From Pseudofabraea citricarpa (Eukaryota; Ascomycota; Leotiomycetes; Helotiales; Dermateaceae), in NCBI GenBank assembly GCA_029641185.1, contig JAPWGK010000032.1, positions 62,001 through 126,000 of the forward strand: a stretch of 64,000 nucleotides of DNA, in the 5' to 3' direction. The notes under the pieces were generated by a model, which worked only from the letters and a program-made list of their open reading frames with translations, had not been told where the DNA came from and searched no databases. The stretch's first letter is position 1, and each line of letters begins with the position of its first letter. Positions 49,887 to 60,425 of the stretch are shown in pieces. Position numbers and translations under genes: made by a program.

Positions 49887-51189
49887 TTTGAAACGTCTTC
49901 CGGAATTTTTAAGACAAGATTTGCTGGTGCTAGGGTGGGTCACTTTCGTGGAGATAAGCTTAAATTTATAGATATTTGTCTCCGGAGGAGGATCTCAAAA
50001 TAAAACGTTTGAGTAAATGTCGTTTGTATAGGTACACAGACATGACCGCGTTGTGTAAGACTTAATTCATTACGAGAAATCACGCACAAATTTTGACTTC
50101 ATGCTACTACCTTTCTACTGCTGCTATTTGCGCGGCAGTAGAAATGACATAGACAAGAGGGGGCTAAGAAAAGTCTTGGCTCAACTAAACTCTAGATTAA
50201 CAATTACCCGAGTACCAAGAGCAAGGTCAAGAAATTACTCCTGTGGCTTTCAATGGTATATCCCGTGGAATGTCTACAAAATTGGTTGGAGCTGTTACTT
50301 TCACAGGTTGCCAAGGCAATACTCCGGTGGGCGAATGCTTGGTTTTTTAGTCACGGGCACATTTGTGGCTAAAGATCATATGCAAGTTTCTTGATCATAT
50401 TTTTCCCGCCCCCCCACCGGCCCCGCATTTAGCAAATTCTGAATATAGACGATTAATAAAGAGCCTTGGCAGCCAGAATTTTTTTAGTACTCTCGCTTTT
50501 AGCTACCCTAATAGGTTATCTTAGGTCATTATAAGATACTTGCGTCCTCTCGCTTATGGTTCATAAACTATATCTAGTCTAACTTTATATTATAACACAC
50601 TTATTTATAAGATATAATAATTCCTTAGGATCGGGTAATTCTAAAAGGCTTTACATGAACGGTCGGTTCCTTATTTAGTACTTCGAAATGTACGAATTTT
50701 TCGATTTTTAAGCGAGGAGTATTTGTTTCCGTGTAATACAAAAGTCAACACTGCTATATGATGCAATATGACATCTTCGAAGTATACATATGGACAAGTT
50801 CGCGTGTTTATAAAACCCACCGTGTAGACCATCGAATATTTAAATGGTTTTCTTCACAACAAAACCCAAAGTTCCAAAGTTTAGGTAAATATTCACACAA
50901 CCTGATGAAGCACATACGTCACATTCGTTACCAACTGTAAGAATGATAAAATAAAAAATTGGTTTAATGAAATAAATTTCATATATAGGTTAATTTCTCT
51001 TGTATTCCAATAGTAAAATTTTACATGTTGAGTCAAAAGAACAAGAGTTTTTATTTAATTTTAACATGATATTTATATCAGAAGAAGATTTTCTTAAGTC
51101 TTAGAAAAGCTGACACAAATATGTACATCAAGTAACTTGTTAGCAAATTATCCTTACTCCAGCCTAAATACCCTCTTGCGAAGTGTTCT
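49887..51189. other. spacer with AT-rich island
   Basis: Lies between the divergent side of the hydrolase gene and the NLR 3' end. The part at about 50450-51130 is strongly AT-biased with stops in all frames, like the 3.2-4.0 kb island, and may be RIP-decayed repeat DNA. No gene supported. Confidence 0.5.
49961..49970 (-). promoter_or_regulatory. TATA-like element of the glycoside hydrolase gene
   Basis: On the minus strand this reads TATAAATTTA, 75-85 bases upstream of the ATA expected to be the start. It suggests transcription begins downstream of it and so argues against a far-upstream coding exon. Confidence 0.4.
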
Positions 51190-54100
51190 TTACTCAGCTC
51201 CGGAACTGGGCATTCTCAGCACCATCTCTAGAGTATCCTTCCCGTCTGGCATGCAATCAACAACTTTCGCACCATGTTTAACTGCCAGCTCGATGATTTT
51301 GGTATGTCTCCAGCGCGTCTTGTCCTTGTCAAAGACGCCATACCAGTGAATCCAACGTGATGCTGCACTCAATACAGTCTGGCAACTTGCACCTCTCTTT
51401 AATAGCAGTTCAACAATCTCAAAATCCCCAGCCCAAGTTGCCAGTTCCAAGGCAGAGCCTTCCATGGAACGAAGATTCAGCCTTCCAAATTCCCTCCGTC
51501 CAGAATTCATGTCGACACCCAAGTCCAGTAGCAGACGCGCGAGCGCTACATCACCGCGAGCACATGCTATTTGAATTGATGTCCCTGCGGTATTTCGAGG
51601 ATGATCATCATCTACGGCTCCATTTTCTATCAACATGCGAACGCCATTCAGTTGTTTCTCTCCGTATGGATTTTGGTATGATGCTATCTGCAATGGAGTT
51701 AATAGATTGTGACCGTAAACATTAACGTTCATGTTGTGTTCTTTTACTAGTAGTGCCACGATATCCCATTGCCTTGTTTCAACAGCAATGTGTAATAAAT
51801 TGCTGCCACGCCCTATCATCAAATATTTATCGAATTTATTCTGTAATAATAGTTCAACTGTGTCAATATGACACCGACTAGACCGAACTGCCTTGGCTAA
51901 TAGGTCCGGCTGAGAATCTCGGACAAGATTCATGTCTACACCCTTTGAAAGAAGTGACTTTATTATTGCTGCCGAGGCTCTATGACCAGATATAATAGCC
52001 TGGTATAATGGAGTAATTCCATTATATCCTATGATATTTGGATCTACACCCTTCGAAAGAAGTAAATCGACTATTTCTGTACGACCAGAACGAGTAGCTA
52101 CACATAATGGAGTGTTTTTATCGTCCCCAGGGAGATTTGGGTCTGCACCCTTTGAAAGAAGTAAGTCAACTATTTCTGTACGGCCAGAACGAGTAGCTAC
52201 ACATAATGGAGTGTCTTTACTGTGCCTAGAGAGATCCCGGCGCATGGGATAAATGGGATTCCGGCGCATGGGATTCAAAAGCATCTCCTCTTCCCAAAGC
52301 ATCTTCTCTTCCCAAAGAAATGGCCGGATTACTTTTCCAGATCTGTGCGAATCAATCTTACCTAACCAGATATGTTCATTCAGTGAAATGAGATTTGGGT
52401 CTGCACCCTTTTCAAGCAGAAGTCGGATTACTTGTGTATGGCCTGCGCGTGATGCTATGAGCAGAGGCGTTCCGTAGTCTAAAAAGGAATAATTTGGTTC
52501 AGCACCTGCATCTAAAAGATACCACACTACATTCAATGCGCCGAGGGAAGATGCAAAGACTAATGGGGCCTTTGTTGGATTTGAACAGGAGAGGTTCATC
52601 GTTCCAGAGATGTCCTTCAACCCAACAACCAGCATCTGCACCAAAAACGGTATACCAAATGCTGAAACCCAAGTCAAAGGATGTTCCATTTCCAGTAATA
52701 TCATCTCGTCGTTAACTTTGATTGCTTTATAATAGAGTTGTTGCATCTCAGTAAAATTATCCATGAACCTCTGCAGCTCATCAGAGCATATAGTGTGAAG
52801 ATAAAACTGCCAAGGTTTAGAGTCAAATCGCAAGAACTTTTGAGCAAGGTCTTTTGTAATCTGATTAATCTCCTCATCTTTCAGTTTTTTCATATGGTAT
52901 ATCCAACCATATTTTAGGTAATCCCATGGCCAATAACTGATGTCTTGATTGTTTGCCATATAAATGATATAGGCTATACAACTTTGAGCAATAAGCTCGT
53001 GGCAGCTTGTTTCTGTTATTTGGTACCTAGGAATCTCACATCTCCTGGAGAGAAAATATTCTTTCACAGAGAAATGAGCAAACTGGACCTGGTCATTGTC
53101 GCGGATGGTATAGCGCTCGTTCCTTGAAATCGTTCTAATTAATCCTGCTGGTATCATGTCCAATATCATGGCGCAGTATCCGAATCGATTGTTATTGTCA
53201 AAACATGGCATTTCCTCTGCGGAGATCAGAACCACCTCAGAAAGTGCCCGGAGAGTTAATGGTTCAGGGCTGCAGGAGATCCAACTTATGGCCCGCAATA
53301 CCCAGACCTCATCAGTCTCCTTGATTTCTTCCATAATTCGATGGTAGAAAGAATCCAAAGTTTTTGGCAACTTCTCCATAGCGTCGCGGACATTTGAGAG
53401 GGATCCACGTATTTCAGCTAGAGAATCTAGTTGAAGTACTACAAGTCGAAACCTATTATCTTAGAGAAGGCCCCAAATTTCTCTTGGGATTAAACTTACA
53501 TCCCCTTAGCCCAGTCTGCCAATTTCATCTCAGCATCTTTCTTAAGCAACTTATCATTATCCCACCAACTGAACCGCCTATTTTCAAGTCGCGTACAAAT
53601 ATACTTTTTCATATCTGTGTCAACCTGGTTACCTTGGGCCTCTTCTGTACTAAAATTTTCATCGATATCGCCCATCTCGTCAAAAACTTCTCGGATATCT
53701 ATTTCTTTTCTGCTTGTCGCGAGAATGTGGACCTTGGCCGATTTTAAATCACGAATGCTAATTATTGCATCCAGTAATCTTGCACGCTCTTGGTTTGATT
53801 TTGGGCATTCATCAAGCGCATCCACTACTATGAAAGCAGCCTCGAAGCCTTCTAGGGTAGCTGATATCATAGGAACAAGATTTTTCGTCGGTATCGGTTG
53901 CTGCCCATTGTTGGCTTGGGTATAAGCTTCTTGTACGGCTGGGGGTACATCGCTTCGCTTGCTACAAATGCTGGCAAGAATTGAGCGAAGGCAATTTGAC
54001 ACAGTCTGCTTTTCACTATCAGCGAAACTAAAATACCAATATGCAATTACTTTTTTTGGATGAGTCCCGTGTTGCTGCTTAAGTTTCTCAATGGCGATAG

Positions 54101-54587
54101 TACTGGGTTCGTTATCAGACTTTTCTTTTATTCTTCCTTTCTCCAGCAGACCAACTTGCCTTAATACCGTTTTCCCTACACCAGCTGCGGGTTTTACGAA
54201 TCAGAATAAATTTCCATTGCGTCAAGACAGTCAATTGTAGGATACTACTTAGCGCCACCATGAAGCCAAAGAAATGAATTAGGATTTTTCTGCCACGTTT
54301 GAAATTTGTTCCCTTCAATAAACCACAGGCCCGTATCACGTACGTGCTCAGTTAAAGCCCTATCATGCTCTCTTGAGGTGCTCGGGACCGATTTGGAAAG
54401 CCATTCGACGACCTTGGCCTGATTGTTATCAGAGTTTATATATCTGCAACACCTTGTCGTTACTATTATAAGTAGTCTCGTACCAAAATTGAACTCACGT
54501 GTTTTGATCTCCCATATGCACTCGCGCATCACCGCTGATCTGGGTACCATGGTATTGGTGCCCAAATGTACGTGATGATGACTCCAT
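51190..54587 (-). CDS. NACHT-ankyrin NLR-like protein, one splice donor damaged
   Basis: Four exons on the minus strand: 54587..54499, 54443..54253, 54184..53500, 53452..51190 (about 1,075 aa). Exon 1 carries GDARVHMGD (19-27), a candidate signalling motif. Exon 2 has VVEWLS and TGLWFIEGNKFQTW, usual before fungal NACHT domains. The P-loop LHGGA-GVGKT spans intron 2, Walker B is FIVVDALDE, and a winged-helix part (LPKTLDSFYHRIM, FAHFSVKEYFL) follows. At least eight ankyrin repeats complete it, two of them nearly identical. The donor after exon 2 reads CTAAGT where GTAAGT is expected; phase on both sides fits that position. An in-frame upstream GT would still splice but would delete two P-loop glycines. 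It may therefore be a weakened or dead allele. Family role: non-self recognition and regulated cell death (inference). Confidence 0.85.
52031..52252 (-). repeat. 99-base tandem ankyrin-repeat duplication
   Basis: Two nearly identical 99-base units, each one 33-residue ankyrin repeat (TPLCVATRSGRTEIVDLLLS in both). Just upstream in the gene, short direct duplications around 52240-52320 encode MRRNP/MRRDL and EEKML/EEEML. The few differences suggest recent duplication or gene conversion. Confidence 0.9.
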
Positions 54588-55714
54588 GATAATTCTGGTT
54601 AGGGAGGTGGAGGACTTTTTCTTCTCTTTGAACTCTACGGTTCGTATGCTCTACACATCAGCGATTTACCTTTCCTATCGTGTCCCAAGAAGCAAGGTTG
54701 GGTAAAGCTGACTTTCGACTGATATTTTCAGAGCCTGATGGTGATCTATCTAATGTACTGCTTTGAGTTTTGTGTCAAGTTGCAAAGAAGGCTGGCTCAC
54801 TGAGCTTTTGCCACTTTTGCCACTGGGGAAATCTGAGGGTATCTCTAGACGATAAGGGGCGAGCTGTTCTGTAGTGTGAGAGATGATGAGTTGAGATGAA
54901 GTTGAATCAAGGAATTCAAATTAGGATACATCTGGCATAGCTTGGTTTGCTCGACCTATTTGATTGGTTACAGAAAAAAACTAGCGGAGGGAGCTTATCA
55001 CATGTGACCAATTCCTACTTAGGGACTACTCGCGCTAATAAAATGACAGAGATTTTGTTCACGTATTTTGTTAGAACATTGCCTGACTAAAATTCTGTGT
55101 GCACTCCGATTTTAGTAAAATATTTCTTCGTTCCACCGACCGAACTAGCTCACTTCTCTTTAAGCAATGCCCGACTACTCGAAATCGAGCATTGAAAGGT
55201 CCTTCAACTTCTGAAGGCGGCGAATTCAATACCAGCTTGACTTTGATATGACAAATTAAAGATTGTTCGGACTTATTAATGTTATTTGTTGCTTCATGTC
55301 TTTCTTCTACTTCAAACCCGGGAGAAACAAAAGGAAAGTTAATAAGCACATACCTAGATATCATTTAGAGTATTTAGATATTGGTATACCAAAATGATAT
55401 ATTGTATTGAATCAAGTTTAAAAATACCAGTATCTTAAGAAGTTTGGGATTCGATGAAGCCAGAAACTGAATTTGGCCGCGTGAGCAGGCACTTATTCAG
55501 CGCGACTTTTATTTTGAAGTTCTTCCGATCGCCGACGCATGCAGTAACACCCCTCTCATATTACAGTTGCTTGCCATTGGCTACACCATCTTTCGCTATC
55601 CCACCTTTGCTTATCATTGATTGTCGGATGGTGATGTATTCTATAATACTAACTTGCATAAATCATAACATGCCCTTTCTCTTCTTCACCTAGCTAGCAA
55701 TCTCACATCTCAAA
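54588..55714. other. divergent promoter region, no gene seen
   Basis: About 1.1 kb between the minus-strand NLR and the plus-strand amidase. No supportable frame or repeat. Confidence 0.6.
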
Positions 55715-56716
55715 ATGAGTGGACTCGGCGGTCTTAACAAGACTTCTGGTGGCGTGGTAATCTCTGCTATTCAATCACAATTATTCCTCGTCAAAACTCC
55801 AGAAGACCTTGCAAAAGCAACACAGCATGTTTGCGATTTAGTGCGACAAACGAAGCGGGCATATCCTTTAACGGATTTGATCCTCTTTCCGGAATATAGC
55901 ATTCATGGCCTCTCGATGTCAATGGATCCTTCAATTATGTGTACAATGGACGGTCGCGAAATCTCGGCTTTCAAGGAGGTCTGTAAGGAACAAGCTGTTT
56001 GGGGAATCTTTAGCATCATGGAAAAAAACGACCTCGGCAATCCGTGGAACAGCGGAATCACGATTAATTCGTCTGGGGAAGTTATTAATTACTACAGAAA
56101 AATGCATCCATGGGTTCCTGTAGAGCCATGGTATCCAGGAAACCAAGGAGTATCCGTCTTTGAAGGTCCGAGAGGTATCAAAATGTCTCTTATCATATGT
56201 CACGATGGCATGTTCCCCGAGATGGCACGTGAAGCAGCATATCTTGGTGCTGAGGTTCTGCTGAGAACTGCCGGGTATACTTCTCCCATCAAACAGAGTT
56301 GGGAGTTGACCAATCGTACAAATGCTTTCACCAATCTCATGTACACGGTCAGTGTTGCACTCGCAGGTTCTGATGGGACTTTCAGAAGTATGGGCGAAGC
56401 CATATTTGTGGATCCAGAAGGAAACATTCTCGAGAAGGGCGACAATACACCTGATGGGATCCTTGCTTGCGAGATTCAAGTTGAAAACGTGAGAAGGAGA
56501 AGAAGGGAATGGGGCGTTGAAAATAATCTGTTCCAGTTCGGACATAGAGGCTATGTTGCTGTTAAGGGTGGAGCGGGAGATTGTCCTTACATGTACATGC
56601 GGGACTTGGTGAAGGGAACTTACAAGCAAGCCGAAGATGAAGAGGTCCGAGTGAGAGACGGCACGGTTTGTGGATTTGAGCCAGCCGCAATCTCATATGT
56701 TGACGAAACCGACTAA
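55715..56716 (+). CDS. formamidase / aliphatic amidase (nitrilase superfamily)
   Basis: Single exon, 333 aa, the usual length for formamidase. The nitrilase triad is visible: Glu60 in [11 protein letters not shown], Lys129 in [17 protein letters not shown] and Cys162 in [21 protein letters not shown]. The block [21 protein letters not shown] fits formamidase/aliphatic amidase better than nitrilases. It hydrolyses short amides such as formamide to acid and ammonia in the cytosol, a nitrogen-scavenging reaction; HCN or tryptophan breakdown can supply formamide. Substrate preference between formamide and short aliphatic amides cannot be settled from sequence reading. The start is confirmed by [13 protein letters not shown] leading directly into the first strand. 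No link to the PKS cluster is evident. Confidence 0.92.
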   Translation: MSGLGGLNKTSGGVVISAIQSQLFLVKTPEDLAKATQHVCDLVRQTKRAYPLTDLILFPEYSIHGLSMSMDPSIMCTMDGREISAFKEVCKEQAVWGIFSIMEKNDLGNPWNSGITINSSGEVINYYRKMHPWVPVEPWYPGNQGVSVFEGPRGIKMSLIICHDGMFPEMAREAAYLGAEVLLRTAGYTSPIKQSWELTNRTNAFTNLMYTVSVALAGSDGTFRSMGEAIFVDPEGNILEKGDNTPDGILACEIQVENVRRRRREWGVENNLFQFGHRGYVAVKGGAGDCPYMYMRDLVKGTYKQAEDEEVRVRDGTVCGFEPAAISYVDETD

Positions 56717-57109
56717 CCATTTGTTTTCTGGCTTTGTTTTTACTTGACGTACACTTGGCCAATCGGCTGTCTTATTTTCCATCCAGTTGCTCAGACAGCT
56801 CTGCCGCTGCGGAGTTGAAGCGGAAGAGCTCGAGAAGGCGGAAGTGCTAAGTTCGCCAAGCTCGCCAGGACATCATGACCGCTTTCCAATTTCTGACAAG
56901 CCGGTCAATTTTGTATCGATATTTGATTTTTGGCGGAAGCTGCAGCGGGAGATATGGCGGGGTAATTGCGGGGTTCAAATAAAGATCTAGTGTATTTATT
57001 ATTGTAAGGCTATTCTTTTGGTCGCTAAGAGTGGACCATTTTTTGTACCTGCTTTCAGTCATTTGCAAACCATCACTTGCCTGTCACTTAGGTGATTTTT
57101 CTCACGAGA
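56717..57109. other. intergenic, no gene seen
   Basis: About 0.4 kb between two same-strand genes. No regulatory motif recognised. Confidence 0.6.
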
Positions 57110-57919
57110 ATGTCTTTAAAGCCAACATTTGTTCTCGTTCCTGGGGCATGGCATAGTCCAGATTCCTTTGGGCCTACTACAATTATCTTAGAAAAAGCGG
57201 GTTACCCAGTACATGGAATCCATCTACCCTCAACTGGTGCAACACCTCCTCATAAGACTAATGAACAAGATGTATATCATATACGAAGTGAAATACACAA
57301 CATTCTATCATCCGGCAAAGATATTGTGCTGGTGATGCACTCATACGGGGGTACAGTTGGAAGCGAAGCACTGGCAGATTATGTGCAAGATAGGGAACAG
57401 GGAATGCAGGAGGGCAGAGGAAAAGTGCTTAGGATGGTTTTCTGCACTGCGTTCTGCCTGCCTGTTGGAGTAAGCTTGATAAAGGCTCTGCAAGGAAAGC
57501 CATTACCTTGGTTTATTCTCAATGTTTGTGCAACCTCCTGTGTGCATTTACTTTTACTCATCATATATCAGGAGGACCAATCGATTGTCAATCCTGGAAC
57601 GCCGAAAGAAATTTTCTATAATGACATTTCAGATGCAGATGCAGCGCCTTTGATTGAACATCTCAAACCTTTAGGTTATGGCACCTTTTTCTCCGAGTTA
57701 ACGGTCGAGCCCTGGAAAGTCATCCCAAGCACATATATTTTATGCTCGGAAGATAAGGCCATTCCACTTTTCGCACAAGAGGGAATGATCGCTCAGGCAC
57801 AGCAGATTGCACCTTCGAGTTTTGACGTCGTGGAACGCTGTAATGCGGGTCATAGCCCATTTCTGAGCAAGCCGGAATGGTTAGCAGAAAAGTTGATTAA
57901 AGCTGCTGCTGGTGCTTAA
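57110..57919 (+). CDS. alpha/beta hydrolase (AB hydrolase-1/6-like)
   Basis: Two exons: 57110..57523 and 57572..57919 (about 253 aa). The 48-base intron is a multiple of three and stop-free, so read-through would look open, but removing it restores PWFILNEDQSIVNPGTPKEI, typical of the family. FVLVPGAWHSPDSF carries the oxyanion region. The nucleophile is Ser78 in VMHSYGG, the acid is the Asp of LCSEDKAIPL, and the base is the His of NAGHSPFLSKPE. There is no signal peptide. This small fungal hydrolase group includes stand-alone enzymes that release or modify polyketides, but the distance of 9 kb from the methyltransferase and the NLR and amidase in between make a cluster role uncertain. Confidence 0.9.
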   Translation: MSLKPTFVLVPGAWHSPDSFGPTTIILEKAGYPVHGIHLPSTGATPPHKTNEQDVYHIRSEIHNILSSGKDIVLVMHSYGGTVGSEALADYVQDREQGMQEGRGKVLRMVFCTAFCLPVGVSLIKALQGKPLPWFILNVCATSCVHLLLLIIYQEDQSIVNPGTPKEIFYNDISDADAAPLIEHLKPLGYGTFFSELTVEPWKVIPSTYILCSEDKAIPLFAQEGMIAQAQQIAPSSFDVVERCNAGHSPFLSKPEWLAEKLIKAAAGA

Positions 57920-59577
57920 AATGCGATTGAGGGAAAGGGGTACATACTAGGCCCTTGAGCATGTTGGATTGCCAGCTATTAGGTACAGGAAGCAAATGAA
58001 CTTTTAAATGATTTACGAATTCGAGAGTTCAGCTTGTGCATTGAGTCTGACAAGCCGTTACTACTTCGAGATTCTCTTTTGATGTCGACCAGCTTTATTG
58101 AAGCTAGATTTACGAAGGATATAACAACAGCTTCTACCACACCTTTTCTTTTTTCTTTTTAAAAAGGCAAGATTTTTATACTTAAGTCTGGACCCAAAAA
58201 CCATCTATTTCATTGTCGAAGAATTTATAAGACATATATTAGGTACATATATTAAGTTTTTATAACGATATTCAGGTTACATATTACAGTTTTTTTAAAC
58301 ATCAAAGACGTGCTGCAAGAAGTCGCTTCAAATTTAGACTAAGAAGGCTTTTTTCTCTTCTCTATAGTATTTCAGATAATCAGATTCCATGCCATAAATA
58401 TTTCGCCCGACTAACTTTCTTTGCGAAAAGAAAATGGTCTTTTTAATAGATAAAAAAAAACAGAGCAAGAGAAAATAACATGTTCGACGGACTGGAAAAG
58501 ACACCAAATACAGAGGTACTTGTGATTCTGGGATCCACCGAAGGCTAATTCGTTTGTAGTCGATCATTGAAAAGTTTCTATTTTGATATCCTTGATTTGG
58601 TTACAGACTCTCACGTTTTATTCCTCGACGGGGGTAGAAGTCTGATAGCCTGCAAGTCGAATATTCTAGGAGCACTTGAAAACATGGTGGTTTAAAAGAC
58701 TGATCGCGTAGATACATTGCTGTGTTGAAGATATTCCTCCTAAAAGGCTTCCAGAGAATATAAAAAAGCGTCAAGCAGGTTTAGGCGAGGGTTCATAATT
58801 CTTCAATCCTGTTATGCTCCTGAATCATTACTACTACGTGAGTTCGTGTTCTTTTTTGGCAATAGAGAAATTCCGTTCACAAGAGGGGAATTTATTGAAA
58901 TTAATGGGCATAAAAACACACTTCCCTGTTTTACATCTCTAAAGTTCAAAATACTTTGATGATAAATGATGCAATCTGTCTAAAATTGGAGAATTTCTTC
59001 GGATAAATGATTACGGCAAAGATTAGAGAAAGATAACATGATGTGATTAATGTTGGAAACACATACCCTTGAGTTGAACTGACCCGTGAAATTACTTCAC
59101 GGGTCGTACTCAATTGCTTCGGCAGGAAAAGAAAAAGACGGAATTTTTAAGTTGTCACTTCAACTATCCACTTGGAAGGCGAACATGTATGAAGCCTAGA
59201 AGTATCAAAAAGAATGCTTGTCCCTGATCGACTATGTCATGAGCTTATCGGCAAGTTGAACAACCGCACTCCGTGATAAATGAAACGGCAGCAAATTGTC
59301 TCGAGGTTACAGAAGCACGGCTTTTGGAGATGCCTGCGTAAATTCTCTCGGCACTAGTACTCGAGAGGAGCAGTGGTTTGCACCAGGGCTGTTTTGTTTG
59401 AACGTGTTATAGCTTGTACACAAGCCAGTTTATCATCTTGATCGGGCTATGTGAGTTGAGATGAGACGAGGAAGAATTCTGCAATCCGGGGTCCAAGCAG
59501 CTCACGTGATTACGCGAGGCTGACATTCCATTTCGCGTCATCGCAAGGTGAGCACTTGCCAACCATCTCATTCCACA
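57920..59577. other. 1.7 kb spacer, no supportable gene
   Basis: AT-leaning in its first half. A minus-strand frame at 58334-58567 is low-complexity and has no family resemblance. Confidence 0.55.
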
Positions 59578-60425
59578 ATGGCGCCTCTCCGCAGATACCT
59601 GCGTATCACCAAGTACTCGGTACTCGAATGTCGCATTTACCTCGATAATCCAGCTCTGGCTGAGAGCTGGCTACTCAATCCCCGAAATCCTATCCTACCG
59701 CGCGTTATTGAGAGCGTTCGACCCCTCGTACTCCCAAAACTGCGCGAAGAGAACGAAAGAGCAAGGAACAAAGGGGGGAAGAAAAAGGGAGTCAAGGATG
59801 TTGTTGTTGAAGGTATGGCTACATATTTTAAAATATGGCCCTTGCCGATTGACTACTGGTAGATGATTTCGAAGTGTCGATTTTCCTGACGGAGACAAGC
59901 ACGAGACACTCCCTCCTCACGAAGCAAAAGCACTTCCGAGATAGAGGCAAAGAAGGGCTAAAAAGCAACTCCGATAAGCTTATGGGCGCTACGAATGAAG
60001 CGCCCATTGATGTGGAGGGCATTCCAGTGTTGCGGGAGGAGGAAAGCGAAGAAGGTGCTGGTATATTGGGCGATATTCCTGTGATTTCTGACGAAGAGGA
60101 TGGCGGCCTCTTCATTCCAGAGTCAAACCGGCAAAAGCGTACTAGGTCAACAAACGATGGTTCCGAATCTTCATCTCCCGGGTTGCAACCTTCATTAAAG
60201 AAAAAGAAAGGGAATTCAGTTGATGCAGAAGATGACGACAAGAAAAAGTTGGCAATGGACACAACTTACGACGGATTTTCAATATACGGCAGAGTGTTAT
60301 GCCTAGTCGTCAAGAAAAAGGATCCCAACAAGGGAAAAGCTGCTGCCATCACAGCTGGGCAGGCGATGATGGAGGATTGGATAACCTCAACCCAGATGCC
60401 AGCTCAAGAAGACGAAGGGTCATGA
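59578..60425 (+). CDS. conserved-looking charged protein, function unknown
   Basis: Two exons: 59578..59812 and 59863..60425 (about 265 aa). The N-terminus MAPLRRYLRITKYSVLECRI leads into a compact domain through VSIFLTETSTRHSLLTKQK. The middle is acidic and disordered (VLREEESEEGAG, VISDEEDGG), followed by basic runs (SLKKKKGNS) and a final folded stretch TYDGFSIYGRVLCLVVKKK ending DWITSTQMP. The bipartite charge and Lys-rich signals suggest a nuclear protein. I recall similar fungal proteins without assigned function but cannot name the family. The start at 59578 is preferred over an in-frame upstream codon because it begins the conserved-looking region. Confidence 0.78.

Noticed and set aside
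49930..50060. Possible upstream coding exon with ATG for the glycoside hydrolase (MSVYLYKRH...)
   Set aside because: It lies upstream of the TATA-like element, has no strong donor, and does not resemble a signal peptide; the ATA-for-ATG explanation is simpler.
57524..57571. Reading the 48-base segment of the alpha/beta hydrolase as coding
   Set aside because: It begins GT and ends CAG, encodes a hydrophobic Cys-rich insert foreign to the family, and its removal restores a standard sequence.
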